A stretch of 64,000 nt of DNA from UBA7803 sp040219935 (GCA_040219935.1 JAVJUA010000020.1:62001-126000); one strand, 5' to 3'. Positions 26,339-35,984 are shown, numbered from the stretch's first letter. Numbers and translations are program-made. Notes: generated from the sequence alone by a model not told the origin.

Positions 26339-27727
26339 TTGCACTGGCCGCGGGCACTCGTCGTCTGGCTGCTGATCGCGCTGGCGGAGTCACTGCACGG
26401 CGTGCTGCGGACGCTGCTCGTGACGCCCGTGCTCGGCGACCTGGCCGCCCGCCAGCTCGGCGTGCTGATCGGCAGCGGCCTGATCTTCGCCATCAGCGTC
26501 GCCACGGTGCGCTGGATGGGCGCCCGGACGCTGCGCCAGCAGCTCGGCATCGGCACCGCCTGGGCCGCCCTGATGCTCGCCTTCGAGATCGGTCTGGGCA
26601 TCGCCCTGGGCCTGGACGCAGCGCGCCTGACCGCCGACTACGACCCTGGCCGCGGCGGCTACATGGCGTTCGGCATGGCCTTCCTGGTCGCCGCGCCCGC
26701 GCTGGCGGCACGGGCGCGGCAGGTGCGCAGCCGCGGCCACGGCCTGCGCCGGGCCGCCTGGCTGGCTGCCGGGTTTGCTGTGCTGGTGGCTGCCGCCTGG
26801 GTGGTGCTCGCGTTTCAGCGCGATCTGCGCGCGGCCGAAGCGCGCATCTCCGGCATCAGCCGCATCGCCGTCACGGCCTGCGGACCCATCGAGTACGTCA
26901 GCGTCGGCGACGGCCCGACGCTGCTGGCGGTGCACGGCGCCGGCGGCGGGTTCGATCAGGTGCTGGGCGCGCTGCAGCCGCTCACCGGGGCTGGCCTGCG
27001 GGTCATCGCCATGTCCCGATTCGGCTACCTTGGCACGCCGCTGCCGGTGGATGCGTCGGCGGCCGCCCAGGCAGACGCCCACGCCTGCCTGCTGGACGCC
27101 CTGGGCATCGACCGGGCCGCCGTGCTCGGCGCCTCCGCCGGGGCGCCATCGGCGCTGCTGTTCGCCGAGCGGCATCCACAGCGTGCTACCGCGCTGGTGC
27201 TGCTGGTACCCGCCCTGTACGTACCGCGGCAGGGCGGCGAGGCGCCGGTTTCGGTGCCGCCGGGCACGCGCGCGCTGTTCGCCACGGCGCTGCGCTTCGA
27301 CTTCCTGTTCTGGGCGGCGCCGAGGCTGGCCCGCGACGCCGTGCTGCGCGGCATTCTCGCGACGCCGCCGGCGGTGGTCGCCGCAGCCAGTCCAGCGGAG
27401 CAGGCCCGGGTGGCGCAGATGATCCGGCAGATCCTGCCGGTCAGGCCGCGCCGGCAGGGCATGCTGAACGACGCCGCCGTGCTGGCGGACATCGGCCGCT
27501 ACGACCTCGAATCGATCACCACGCCGACCCTGCTGATCAGCGCCGAGGACGACCTGTTCGGCACCTGCGCCATCGCCCGCTACACCGCCGAGCACCTGCC
27601 GGACGCCCGCCTGGTGAGTTATGCGAGCGGCGGGCATCTGTGGGTCGGCCATCACGATGCGGTGCTGGCCGAGATCGTCGCCTTTCTGCGGTCGCCGGCG
27701 ATTGAGCCCGAGGTGCCCGGCGCGTAG
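26339..27727 (+). CDS. Membrane-anchored alpha/beta hydrolase (fused TM domain)
   Basis: The 462-residue frame starts with TTG five bases after the pentapeptide gene. Residues about 1-160 contain four or five TM helices (VVWLLIALAESLHGVL, LGVLIGSGLIFAISV ...). Residues about 180-455 form an alpha/beta hydrolase with LLAVHGAGGGFDQ, nucleophile elbow GASAGA and a C-terminal GGHLWVGHHDAV carrying the His. The hydrolase would face one side of the membrane. The fusion is continuous in frame. The role is unknown. Confidence 0.7.
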   Translation: MHWPRALVVWLLIALAESLHGVLRTLLVTPVLGDLAARQLGVLIGSGLIFAISVATVRWMGARTLRQQLGIGTAWAALMLAFEIGLGIALGLDAARLTADYDPGRGGYMAFGMAFLVAAPALAARARQVRSRGHGLRRAAWLAAGFAVLVAAAWVVLAFQRDLRAAEARISGISRIAVTACGPIEYVSVGDGPTLLAVHGAGGGFDQVLGALQPLTGAGLRVIAMSRFGYLGTPLPVDASAAAQADAHACLLDALGIDRAAVLGASAGAPSALLFAERHPQRATALVLLVPALYVPRQGGEAPVSVPPGTRALFATALRFDFLFWAAPRLARDAVLRGILATPPAVVAAASPAEQARVAQMIRQILPVRPRRQGMLNDAAVLADIGRYDLESITTPTLLISAEDDLFGTCAIARYTAEHLPDARLVSYASGGHLWVGHHDAVLAEIVAFLRSPAIEPEVPGA

Positions 27728-27758
27728 GCTTGACGGGCGCACCGGGGGAGAGACCGCA

Positions 27759-28871
27759 GTGAGCGCATCGCCGAAGACGCTGCCCAAGACCAGCTTCGCC
27801 ATGGTGCAGACTGCACCGCGCGTGCTCGAGCCACGCGACCTGCCCATTCCCGACATCGACGACGACTCGGCCATTCTCGCGCTCGAGGCCTGCGGCATCT
27901 GCGGCAGCGACTACGAGCAGTTCGAGGGGCTGCTGCGCACGCCCATGCCCGTGGTGCCCGGCCACGAGCCGCTGGGCACCATCGCCCGCATCGGCGACCG
28001 CGCCGCCGCCCGCTGGGGCGTCGACGTCGGCGACCGGGTGGCGGTGGAGACCATGATCTCGTGCCGTCACTGCCAGCCGTGCCTGGGCGGCAGCTACCAC
28101 CTCTGCGACCATCGTAAGATCTACTCCTACATCCCGGTCACCGAGGCGCCCGGGCTGTGGGGCGGCTACGCCCAGTACATGTACCTGCACCCCAACAGCG
28201 TCGTGCACCGCATGCGCGCCGACCTGCGTCCCGAGATCGCGGCCATGTTCAACCCGCTGGGCGCCGGCTTCCGCTGGGCGGTGGAGATGCCGCGCACCCA
28301 GCCCGGCGACACCGTGGTGATCCTCGGACCGGGGCAGCGCGGCCTGGCCTCGGTGATCGCCTGCCGCGAGGTGGGCGCCGGCACCATCATCGTCACCGGG
28401 CTGGCCGCCGACGCCGACAAGCTGGCGCTGGCGCGCGTGTTCGGAGCCGACCACACCATCGACGTCGACAACGAGGACCCGGTGCACCGGGTCAAGGAGC
28501 TGACCGGCGGCCGCGGCGCCGACGTGGTGGTGGACGTCAGCGCCTACGCCACCAAGCCGGTGGCCGACGCCCTGTCCATGGCACGTCCGGGCGGCACCGT
28601 GGTGCTGGCCGGGGTCAAGGGCTTCAAGGCCGTTGAGCGCTTTGTTTCCGACCTGGTGGTGATGAAGGAGCTGAACATCCGTGGCGCCATTGGCGTGACG
28701 TCCACCGGCTACCGGAGCGCCATCCGTCTGATCGAGTCGGGCCGCGTGCCCATCGAGCGCATGCACACCCACGACTTCCCGCTGGCCGAAGCCGAACTCG
28801 CCATCCGCACCCTGGCCCGGGAGATCGAAGGCGAGTCGTCCATCCACAGCACCCTGCTGCCGCCGCGCTGA
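27759..28871 (+). CDS. Zinc-containing alcohol dehydrogenase (MDR family)
   Basis: Starting at the GTG after GGGGGAGAG, the 370-residue protein has the catalytic zinc ligands ACGICGSD and GHEP, the four-Cys structural-zinc loop (SCRHCQPCLGGSYHLC) and the Rossmann motif ILGPGQRGLAS. The layout is of sorbitol or threonine dehydrogenase-like enzymes. The substrate is unknown. It is coupled to the next gene by a TGATG overlap. Confidence 0.9.
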   Translation: MSASPKTLPKTSFAMVQTAPRVLEPRDLPIPDIDDDSAILALEACGICGSDYEQFEGLLRTPMPVVPGHEPLGTIARIGDRAAARWGVDVGDRVAVETMISCRHCQPCLGGSYHLCDHRKIYSYIPVTEAPGLWGGYAQYMYLHPNSVVHRMRADLRPEIAAMFNPLGAGFRWAVEMPRTQPGDTVVILGPGQRGLASVIACREVGAGTIIVTGLAADADKLALARVFGADHTIDVDNEDPVHRVKELTGGRGADVVVDVSAYATKPVADALSMARPGGTVVLAGVKGFKAVERFVSDLVVMKELNIRGAIGVTSTGYRSAIRLIESGRVPIERMHTHDFPLAEAELAIRTLAREIEGESSIHSTLLPPR

Positions 28872-29464
28872 TGGGCGCCCGCGACCCCCGCATCGACGCC
28901 TACATCGACCGGGCAGCACCGTTCGCGCAGCCGATTCTCCATCATCTGCGCGACATCGTGCACGGCGCCTGCCCAGCGATCGAGGAGGACGTGAAATGGG
29001 GGTTCCCGCACTTTCTGCACCACGGCATCGTCTGCAGCATGGCGGCATTTCAGCGGCACTGCGCGTTCACCTTCTGGCGCCCCGAACCACTGGGCCTCGA
29101 GGCGCCTGCCGGCCGCAACCGCGCCATGGGTCAGTTCGGGCGCATCACCGGCATCGGCGACCTGCCATCGCGCGCCGTGCTGACCCGGTACGTGAAGCAG
29201 GCGGCCGCGTTGAACGCCAGCGGCGCCAAGGCTGCGCGACCGGAGCCCAAGGCAAAGACCGTGCGCGTGCCACCCGCCCTGGCGGAGGCGCTGCAGAGCG
29301 ACGCGGCGGCGCGGGCGGGGTATGAGCGGCTCACGCCCGCACAGCGCCGCGACTACGCCGCCTGGATCGACGACGCCAAGCGCGATGAGACCCGCCGGCG
29401 CCGGCTGGCGACGGCGGTCGAGTGGCTGCGCGAGGGCAAGCCGCGGGACTGGAAGTACCGCTGA
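28871..29464 (+). CDS. DUF1801 / YdeI-like protein
   Basis: This 197-residue protein has an N-terminal DUF1801-type domain (IDRAAPFAQPILHHLRDIVH, VKWGFPHF, FWRPEPLG) and a C-terminal YdeI/OmpD-associated domain (VPPALAEALQSD, YERLTPAQRRDYAAWI, EWLREGKPRDWK). YdeI-type proteins are linked to resistance to some antimicrobial peptides; the molecular role is unclear. Its start overlaps the dehydrogenase stop. Confidence 0.8.
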   Translation: MGARDPRIDAYIDRAAPFAQPILHHLRDIVHGACPAIEEDVKWGFPHFLHHGIVCSMAAFQRHCAFTFWRPEPLGLEAPAGRNRAMGQFGRITGIGDLPSRAVLTRYVKQAAALNASGAKAARPEPKAKTVRVPPALAEALQSDAAARAGYERLTPAQRRDYAAWIDDAKRDETRRRRLATAVEWLREGKPRDWKYR

Positions 29465-29539
29465 CGGCGCCATGGCGACCGCTGGAAAACGCAGGCGGCT
29501 GACCCTACTCTGCCCTGCACCGCAGGGAGGGGAGACGAC

Positions 29540-30523
29540 ATGCGCTACGGCCTGATACTGGCTGCGCCCACCATCGCCGGGCAGGTGCGCGCCGCCCAGC
29601 GCGCCGAGGCCGCCGGCTTCGAATCGGTGTGGACCACGGAGTTCTTCAACGCCCACGGCCTGGTGCGGCTCACCGCCGTGGCCGCCGCCACCCAGCGGGT
29701 GCAGGTGGGCACCGCCATCGCCTACGCGTTCATGCGCACGCCCATGCTGGCGGCGTCGGCCGCCATGGACATCGACGAGCTGTCCGGCGGGCGCATGATC
29801 CTGGGCCTCGGCAGCGGCACCGAGCGCATGAACCGCGACTGGTACTCCATGCCGTTCGACGCCCCGCCGGCGCCGCGCATGCGCGACGCCATCGGCCTGA
29901 TCCGCGCCGCCTTCGACGCCCAGGGCGGCGGCGGCCTGCGCTACGACGGCCCGCACTATCAGGTGAACATCCCCGCCTTCGCCCGGCCGCGGGCGCCGCG
30001 GCCGCGGGTGCCCATCGGCGTCGCCGCGGTGAACAAGGGCATGATCCGCATCGCGGCCGCCTGCGCCGACTACCTGATCGGCCACCCGGTCTACACCCGC
30101 CGCTACATCCGCGAGGTGGTGCTGCCGGCGCTCGACGGCAGCGCCTGCGAGCTGCTGCCCTACGTGGTCACGGCAGTGCACGCGAACCGCGAGCAGGCCC
30201 GCGCCGAGGCCCGGGGTCAGATCGCCTTCTACTACACCACCCGCCTGTACCACTCGATTCTGGCCGTGCACGGCTGGGAGGCGGCCGGCGCCGCCATCGC
30301 CGACGCCTTCCGCCGCGGCGACTTCAAGGCCATGACGGCCGCGGTGAGCGACGAGCTGCTGGACGAGATCGCCATCGCCGGCACCCCGGACGAGGTGCGG
30401 GAGCGGCTCTCCGCATGGGACGGCCTCGCCGACCACGTGCTGCTCTACAGCCCCAGCGTGGGCATGAAGGGCGAGCGCGTGGCGGAGAACGTGGACGCCA
30501 TCATCGACACCTTCGCCCGCTGA
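29540..30523 (+). CDS. Luciferase-like (LLM) flavin/F420-dependent oxidoreductase
   Basis: This 327-residue TIM-barrel protein contains MRYGLILAAPTIAGQV, AEAAGFESVWTTEFF, the VGTAIAYAFMRTP strand and DELSGGRMILGLGSG, the LLM signature. It uses FMN or F420. A GGGAGGGGAG site precedes the ATG. The downstream thioesterase begins 20 bases after its stop, suggesting co-transcription. The substrate is unknown. Confidence 0.88.
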   Translation: MRYGLILAAPTIAGQVRAAQRAEAAGFESVWTTEFFNAHGLVRLTAVAAATQRVQVGTAIAYAFMRTPMLAASAAMDIDELSGGRMILGLGSGTERMNRDWYSMPFDAPPAPRMRDAIGLIRAAFDAQGGGGLRYDGPHYQVNIPAFARPRAPRPRVPIGVAAVNKGMIRIAAACADYLIGHPVYTRRYIREVVLPALDGSACELLPYVVTAVHANREQARAEARGQIAFYYTTRLYHSILAVHGWEAAGAAIADAFRRGDFKAMTAAVSDELLDEIAIAGTPDEVRERLSAWDGLADHVLLYSPSVGMKGERVAENVDAIIDTFAR

Positions 30524-30543
30524 ATCGAACCAGGGAGACGACC

Positions 30544-30984
30544 ATGCCCGCCAACGCACGCGACATCGCCTTCGACGACAAGATCGCCAAACGCTTTCTG
30601 GGGCACAGCAAGGGCGGTGGCGGCCTGCCCGAGTATCTCGGCTTCGAGCTGACCGACGCCGGGCCGGGCTACATGGTGGGCCGGTTCAGCGTCCGCGACG
30701 AGCTGCTCACCCCGTTCGGCAACATGCACGGCGGCGTGCTGTCGGCGTTCTGCGACCATCTGCTCGGCTGCGTGTGCTACCCGGCCATGAAGCCGGGGCA
30801 GTGGGCGGCCACCACGGAGTTCAAGATCAACCTCACGGCGCCGGTGAGCGGCGGCGTGGTGGAGGGCCGCGCGGAGATCGTGAACCTCTCCCGCACCCAG
30901 GCCATCGTCCGCATCGACATCAGCAACGACGGCCGACTGTCGGCGGTGGCCCAGGGCACGGTGACCATCCGCGATCCGCGTTAG
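30544..30984 (+). CDS. PaaI-family hotdog thioesterase
   Basis: This 146-residue hotdog protein has the PaaI/YdiI pattern LTPFGNMHGGVLSAFCDHLLG, where the His-Gly-Gly turn and the Asp on the long helix are in place, and TTEFKINLTAPVSGG. It hydrolyses acyl- or aryl-CoA thioesters. An AGGGAGACG site precedes the ATG. Confidence 0.9.
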   Translation: MPANARDIAFDDKIAKRFLGHSKGGGGLPEYLGFELTDAGPGYMVGRFSVRDELLTPFGNMHGGVLSAFCDHLLGCVCYPAMKPGQWAATTEFKINLTAPVSGGVVEGRAEIVNLSRTQAIVRIDISNDGRLSAVAQGTVTIRDPR

Positions 30985-30997
30985 GCGCGGGCCTGCG

Positions 30998-31945
30998 TTA
31001 GACGCGGGGCAGCGCCGCCGCCAGCCGCGCGGCCAGGGCACGGCCGCTCAAAAAGGCGGCCTCGGCGCCATCGCCGAGACAGCCGTCGCCGCCATAGCCG
31101 AGGCCCAGCGCCGCATCGACCAGACACGGCTCGCCCAGGGCGCGCGCCACCCGCGCGTAGCGCCAGCGGTGGGCCTGCGCGTGCACGACGTCGACCCCGT
31201 TGCCGATGCTCGCGCGAAACCGATCGAGCAGGGCGGCCGCCACGTCCGCAGCGTCGTCCTCCAGATAGCGCGCGCTCCAGGCCGCGGTAGCGTGCAGCAC
31301 GTACAGTCCCGGTCCGGCGGGACGCTGCGGCTTGTGGTGGTCGGCCGTGATGCCGGCGATGTCGCCAGCGGCCGCAGACCAAGGCAACGGCCAGGGCGTG
31401 CGGGTCGCCACCATCAGCGCCCAGCAGGGATCGAAAGCCACCGTGCCGAGCCGCCCGGTCAGCGTGCCCGGCGGCAGCAGCTCCACCGCTTGCGGCGCCG
31501 GGGTGGCGACGGCCACGGCCGCGAACGGGCCCGGCACCGCGCCCGCCTCGCCCTCGAGCCGCCACATCCCGGCTGCGTCGCGAGCCAGGGCCGTGATCCG
31601 AGTGCCGGTGACAACCTGCACGGCATCCGGCAACTCGCCCACCAGCCGCGACTGGCTCGGCACGCCGACCCACTCGTCGCTGCCCGGCGCGGACGGGCGC
31701 TGCCATTGCGCCGCCGCCGGCAGCGCGCGCAGATGGGCGAGGAAGGCCGGGTCGGCGGCCGCCACCGACGGGGCACCGTGATCGAACCGCCAGGCGCTGG
31801 CAGCAGCGCCGTCCACCCGCCGGGTGGCCAGGCGGCCGCCCAGGCCGCGGCTCTTCTCGAGCAGGGTGACGTCGAGTCCGGCTTCCGCCAGCGCCCGGGC
31901 ACAGGTCACGCCGGCCATGCCGGCGCCGATGACGGCGATGTTCAT
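30998..31945 (-). CDS. FAD/NAD(P)-dependent amine-oxidase-like (renalase-like) protein
   Basis: This 315-residue protein starts with NIAVIGAGMAGVTCARAL (dinucleotide-binding GxGxxG), then LLEKSRGLGGRLATRR and a HGAPSVAAAD segment, as in bacterial renalase-like oxidoreductases. It ends with GYGGDGCLGDGAEAAFLSG, the FAD-binding C-terminal motif. The known role is oxidation of isomeric dihydronicotinamides or unknown amines. It is convergent with the thioesterase. Confidence 0.82.
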   Translation of the reverse strand: MNIAVIGAGMAGVTCARALAEAGLDVTLLEKSRGLGGRLATRRVDGAAASAWRFDHGAPSVAAADPAFLAHLRALPAAAQWQRPSAPGSDEWVGVPSQSRLVGELPDAVQVVTGTRITALARDAAGMWRLEGEAGAVPGPFAAVAVATPAPQAVELLPPGTLTGRLGTVAFDPCWALMVATRTPWPLPWSAAAGDIAGITADHHKPQRPAGPGLYVLHATAAWSARYLEDDAADVAAALLDRFRASIGNGVDVVHAQAHRWRYARVARALGEPCLVDAALGLGYGGDGCLGDGAEAAFLSGRALAARLAAALPRV

Positions 31946-32037
31946 GGCCGGCATGATGGCGGCTCGCCGCGTCGAGCGCGAGCCGCGCGGGTAGCCCGGG
32001 GCGTTTATACTCGCCTGGGACAACAGGGAGCAGGCGT

Positions 32038-32826
32038 ATGGATCTCGGCGTGAAGGACAAGGTGGCCATCGTTACCGGCGGCACCCACGGCATCGGCCGG
32101 GCGGCGGCAGAGCGCCTCGCCAGCGAAGGCGCGCGGGTGGCGCTGGTAGCGCGTACCCAGGCGGACCTGGACGCGGTGGCGGCCGAGGTGGCGGCGGCCA
32201 CCGGCGGCGAGGTGATCGGCGTCGCCGCCGACGTCGCCGACGAGGGCTCGGTGCGGGACATGGTGCAGAGCGTGGCCGAGCGTTGGGGCCGCATCGACAT
32301 CCTGATCAACAATGCCGGCACCTCGTCCGCCGCCCGCTTCGAGGACATGACCAACGCCCAGGTGATGGAGGACTTCACCCTCAAGGTCATGGGCGCCATC
32401 TACTGCACCCGCCACGCGCTGCCGTGGCTGAAGAAGACCCGGGGCGCCATCTGCAACACCACCACGCCGGGCGGCAAGGCGCCAGCCGCGGGCACCCAGC
32501 CGACGGCGCTGTCCCGGGCCGCCGGCATCTCGCTGACCAAGACCTGGTCCAAGGAGTTCGCCGCCGACGGCGTGCGGGTCAACACGGTGTGCGTCGGCCT
32601 GCTGAAGAGCCGTCAACACGAGCGGCGCTGGGCGGAGGCCCGGAAGGCCGACCCGACCCACACGCTGGACGACCACTACGCCGCCATGGGCCGCCACGTG
32701 CCCATGCAGCGGGTGGGCGAGGCCAGCGAAGCCGGCGACGTCATCGCCTTCCTCTGCTCCGACGCGGCCGGCTACGTCACCGGCGCTTCGGTCAACGTCG
32801 ACGGCGGCATGTCTCCCGTCGTCTGA
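32038..32826 (+). CDS. Short-chain dehydrogenase/reductase with altered active site
   Basis: This 262-residue protein is a clear SDR: cofactor motif TGGTHGIG (residues 13-20), NNAG (91-94) and the usual C-terminal GYVTGASVNVDGG. The YxxxK active site is absent. Aligning AAGISLTK with the usual AAVIGLTR places Thr156 at the Tyr position and Arg160 at the Lys position, and the Ser region reads NTTTPGG. It may be an SDR that does not catalyse classical hydride transfer, or one that uses other residues. An AGGGAGCAGG site precedes the ATG. Confidence 0.85.
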   Translation: MDLGVKDKVAIVTGGTHGIGRAAAERLASEGARVALVARTQADLDAVAAEVAAATGGEVIGVAADVADEGSVRDMVQSVAERWGRIDILINNAGTSSAARFEDMTNAQVMEDFTLKVMGAIYCTRHALPWLKKTRGAICNTTTPGGKAPAAGTQPTALSRAAGISLTKTWSKEFAADGVRVNTVCVGLLKSRQHERRWAEARKADPTHTLDDHYAAMGRHVPMQRVGEASEAGDVIAFLCSDAAGYVTGASVNVDGGMSPVV

Positions 32827-32874
32827 GGGACTTGCACCGGAGGCCAAGCGGTCGCGATCCGCGGCGCGAGCCCA

Positions 32875-34287
32875 TCACAGCCAGTAGGCCGCGAGCCGCG
32901 CCACGCGTTCCTGCAATCGCAGCAGCAGCGATCGTCGCTGCCAGTTGTGCAACGAGATCTTTGTCGACTGGCGCAGGTCGTCGGCGAACATCTGCTCCAT
33001 TTCCTCGGCGAAGGATCGGCTCAGCACCACCGCATTGATCTCGTCGTTGTGCAGAAAGCTGCGCCAATCGATGTTGGTGGAGCCTATGGTCGACCAGACG
33101 CCATCCACGGTGATGGTCTTGGCATGCATGACCGCCCCCTGACGCTCATGGACGTGCACGCCACCGCGCAGCAGCTCAGCGTAGTGCGACCGGCCGAGGT
33201 GAAACACCGCCCACGAGTCGGAGTAGCTCGGTAGCACCACTCTCACTTCGACGCCCCGCGCGGCCGCGTCTACAAGGGCCTTGCGAAGCTGAATGTCGGG
33301 GGCGAAGTAGGCAACGGTCAGGAACACGCGCTTGGTCGCGCGTTCGATGGCCGAGACCAGGGTGAGGTACATCAGGCTGCCGGGATTGTCCGGCGTGGTG
33401 CCGATCGCCCTGACGATGTCGTCGCCCTGAGCCTCGATGTCCGGAAAGTAGCGTTCGCTGGAGACCAGGCTGGCGCCCTGCCGCGTCCAGGTGTCCAGAA
33501 ACAGCTTCTGGAACTCGGCCACCACCGGCCCTTCGATGCGCAGATGGGTGTCGCGCCAGCCCGACAGGGGTTGAGCCTGAACATCGGAATCATGCCCCAC
33601 ACGCCTGCCCAGGGGCGCGCTCGAGTAGCTCGCATCGATGTTGATGCCGCCGGTGAACGCGGTGTGTCCATCCACGATCAGCAGCTTGCGATGGTCGCGG
33701 TTGTTGAGGCGCCAGGTCCGCGGCGCGTCGGCCAGCGGGCTGGCCGGATTGAACTCGAGCACGGTGACGCCGGCATCTCGGAGCCGGTCGAAGAAAGCGG
33801 CCGGCGTCGTGAAGCCACCGATGCTGTCGTAGACGACGTTTACCTCGACGCCGGCCGCACTGCGTGCCACAAGCAGATCGGCCAGCTCCGTGCCGATGGC
33901 GTCATCGCCGAAAATGTAGGTTTCCAGGTTGACGTGGTCCTGCGCCGAACGGATGGCGTCGAACATGGCCCTGAACGTCTCGGGACCGTTCCACAGCAAC
34001 GTCAGCCGGTTGCCGATCACCAGCGGGTTGTCCGGATCGAGCCCCTGTTCGAATGCCAGATGCTGCTCTAGTAGCTCATCGGCAGGATCGTGAGCATCAT
34101 CCAGCCCGTCCAGGATCCTCTCCCCGCGCGCGGCAGAGACCAGTCCGTCACCGTCCTCGAAGACGACGGTCGGGTCGACATGTACCGCCATCGCGTCGTT
34201 GGAATTCGGCAGGGACAGGCAGCCCCAGACGCCCAGAGAGACCCCGGCGCACAGCACTCCGGCCAGAGCGATCCGGCCGTTAATCAT
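32875..34287 (-). CDS. Phospholipase D-like / cardiolipin synthase-like protein
   Basis: This 470-residue protein has two HKD motifs: DHRKLLIVDG (His199, Lys201, Asp206) and MHAKTITVDG (His388, Lys390, Asp395), each followed by the GGxN or GSTN strand. The N-terminus is a hydrophobic leader with a possible lipobox before Cys23. The family makes cardiolipin or hydrolyses phosphodiesters. The start at 34287 overlaps the end of the CsbD gene by eight bases; this pairing suggests a shared envelope-stress role, which is inference. Confidence 0.87.
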   Translation of the reverse strand: MINGRIALAGVLCAGVSLGVWGCLSLPNSNDAMAVHVDPTVVFEDGDGLVSAARGERILDGLDDAHDPADELLEQHLAFEQGLDPDNPLVIGNRLTLLWNGPETFRAMFDAIRSAQDHVNLETYIFGDDAIGTELADLLVARSAAGVEVNVVYDSIGGFTTPAAFFDRLRDAGVTVLEFNPASPLADAPRTWRLNNRDHRKLLIVDGHTAFTGGINIDASYSSAPLGRRVGHDSDVQAQPLSGWRDTHLRIEGPVVAEFQKLFLDTWTRQGASLVSSERYFPDIEAQGDDIVRAIGTTPDNPGSLMYLTLVSAIERATKRVFLTVAYFAPDIQLRKALVDAAARGVEVRVVLPSYSDSWAVFHLGRSHYAELLRGGVHVHERQGAVMHAKTITVDGVWSTIGSTNIDWRSFLHNDEINAVVLSRSFAEEMEQMFADDLRQSTKISLHNWQRRSLLLRLQERVARLAAYWL

Positions 34288-34456
34288 CCAGATTGAGTTT
34301 CTTCTTGACGTCCCCATAGCCAGCTTGAACATCTCCGAGCGACTCGTCGATCTTGCCTTCGACCTCGAGGCGCTTGTTGCCCACCAGCACGCCGGCCGCG
34401 GCCTTGACCTTGCCCTTGACCCGCTTTACCCGCCCTTTGACCTGATCTTTGTTCAT
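34280..34456 (-). CDS. CsbD-family stress protein
   Basis: This 58-residue, Lys-rich helical protein (MNKDQVKGRVKRVKGKVK..., ending YGDVKKKLNLDD) matches the CsbD family of small general-stress proteins. A GTAAAGGA site lies about ten bases before the ATG. It is the first gene of an operon with the phospholipase D-like gene. CsbD function is unknown. Confidence 0.9.
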   Translation of the reverse strand: MNKDQVKGRVKRVKGKVKAAAGVLVGNKRLEVEGKIDESLGDVQAGYGDVKKKLNLDD

Positions 34457-34679
34457 CTGCATTCCTTTACGGTAAACGGCAGACCGCGCGACGGGGCTCT
34501 GCCCGCAGCAGCAATCGACAGCGGCAGCCTGAGGCCGTCGGCGATCGCCGTCTGTGCGGTACGGAACACAATGGTGCCGGGCACGCTGCTGGTCAGCCTC
34601 GAACACTGCGGAATCTTGGTCCTCGGCGGCCTTCTCGGCTACGATTCCCGCTCTGCCACCACGACTGGGAGCCGAGGCC

Positions 34680-35939
34680 ATGACCGAAGCCGAGACCCTG
34701 CCGCATGTTGCCGACGAAGCCTGGTCGATGCCGCTGGCAGACATCGACGTCAGCCGCCCGGAGCTGTTCATGACCGACAGCCACTGGGACTACTTCCGCC
34801 GCCTGCGGAAGGAAGATCCGGTGCACTACTGCGCCACAAGCCCGTTCGGCCCTTACTGGTCCATCACCCGGTTCCGCGACATCATGGCCATCGAGGCCAA
34901 TCACGAGGACTTCTCCTCCGCCGACGGCATCGTCCTGGCGGACCGGCCCGCCGACTTTCAGACCACCAACTTCATCTCCATGGACCCGCCCAAGCACGAC
35001 GTGCAGCGCAAGACCGTGCAGGGGGTGGTGGCGCCCATGAACCTGGCGAAGCTCGAGGCCACCATCCGCGAGCGCGCCGCGCGCATTCTCGACGCGGTGC
35101 CGGTGGGCGAGGAGTTCAACTGGGTTGACCGGGTGTCCATCGAGCTCACCACCCAGATGCTGGCCACCATCTTCGACTTCCCGTTCGAGGAGCGGCGCAA
35201 GCTCACCTACTGGTCGGACATGGCCACCTCCGGCGAGCTGGCCGGCGGGCCGACGCCGGAGCCGGTGCGGCGGGCGGCGCTGCTGGAATGCCTGGAATAC
35301 TTCACCAAGCTGCGCGACGAGCGCATCAACGAGGCGCCGAAGCCCGACCTGCTGTCGATGCTGGCCCACGGCAAGGACACGCGCGACATGCCGCCCATGG
35401 AGTTCCTGGGCAACCTCATCCTGCTGATCGTCGGCGGCAACGACACGACGAGGAACTCCATCTCCGGCGGCGTGCTTGCCCTGAACGAGAACCCAGCGGA
35501 GTACGACAAGCTGCGCAACGGCGTGGCGCAAGGGGACATCACGCTCATCCCCAACATGGTCTCGGAGATCATCCGCTGGCAGACGCCGCTGGCCTACATG
35601 CGCCGCACCGCGAAGCGCGACGTCGAGTTCGGCGGCAAGACCTTCCGCCAAGGCGACAAGATCGCCATGTGGTACGTCTCCGGCAACCGCGACGAGGAGG
35701 TCATCCCCGACCCCGACCGGTTCTGGATCGACCGGCCCAACGCCCGTCACCACCTGTCGTTCGGCTTCGGCGTGCACCGCTGCATGGGCAACCGCCTGGC
35801 GGAAATGCAGCTCAGGGTGCTGTGGGAGGAGATCATGAAGCGATTCCGGATGATCGAGATCACCGGCCCCATCGAGCGGGTGCAGTCGAGCTTCGTGAAG
35901 GGATACGCTTCCATGCCGGTGCGCGTGCATCCCTGGTAG
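34680..35939 (+). CDS. Cytochrome P450
   Basis: This 419-residue soluble P450 has the I-helix motif GGNDTTRN (about 251-258), ExxR in SEIIRW, and heme-binding FGFGVHRCMGN with Cys368. The order and length are those of bacterial class I P450s acting on terpenes, steroids or fatty acids. No ferredoxin or reductase gene is adjacent. The start at 34680 lies right after GGGAGCCGAGGCC. The substrate is unknown. Confidence 0.93.
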   Translation: MTEAETLPHVADEAWSMPLADIDVSRPELFMTDSHWDYFRRLRKEDPVHYCATSPFGPYWSITRFRDIMAIEANHEDFSSADGIVLADRPADFQTTNFISMDPPKHDVQRKTVQGVVAPMNLAKLEATIRERAARILDAVPVGEEFNWVDRVSIELTTQMLATIFDFPFEERRKLTYWSDMATSGELAGGPTPEPVRRAALLECLEYFTKLRDERINEAPKPDLLSMLAHGKDTRDMPPMEFLGNLILLIVGGNDTTRNSISGGVLALNENPAEYDKLRNGVAQGDITLIPNMVSEIIRWQTPLAYMRRTAKRDVEFGGKTFRQGDKIAMWYVSGNRDEEVIPDPDRFWIDRPNARHHLSFGFGVHRCMGNRLAEMQLRVLWEEIMKRFRMIEITGPIERVQSSFVKGYASMPVRVHPW

Positions 35940-35984
35940 GTACCGCCCGCGGCTGAATCACAACGATCCGAAGAGGCTCCCGTC

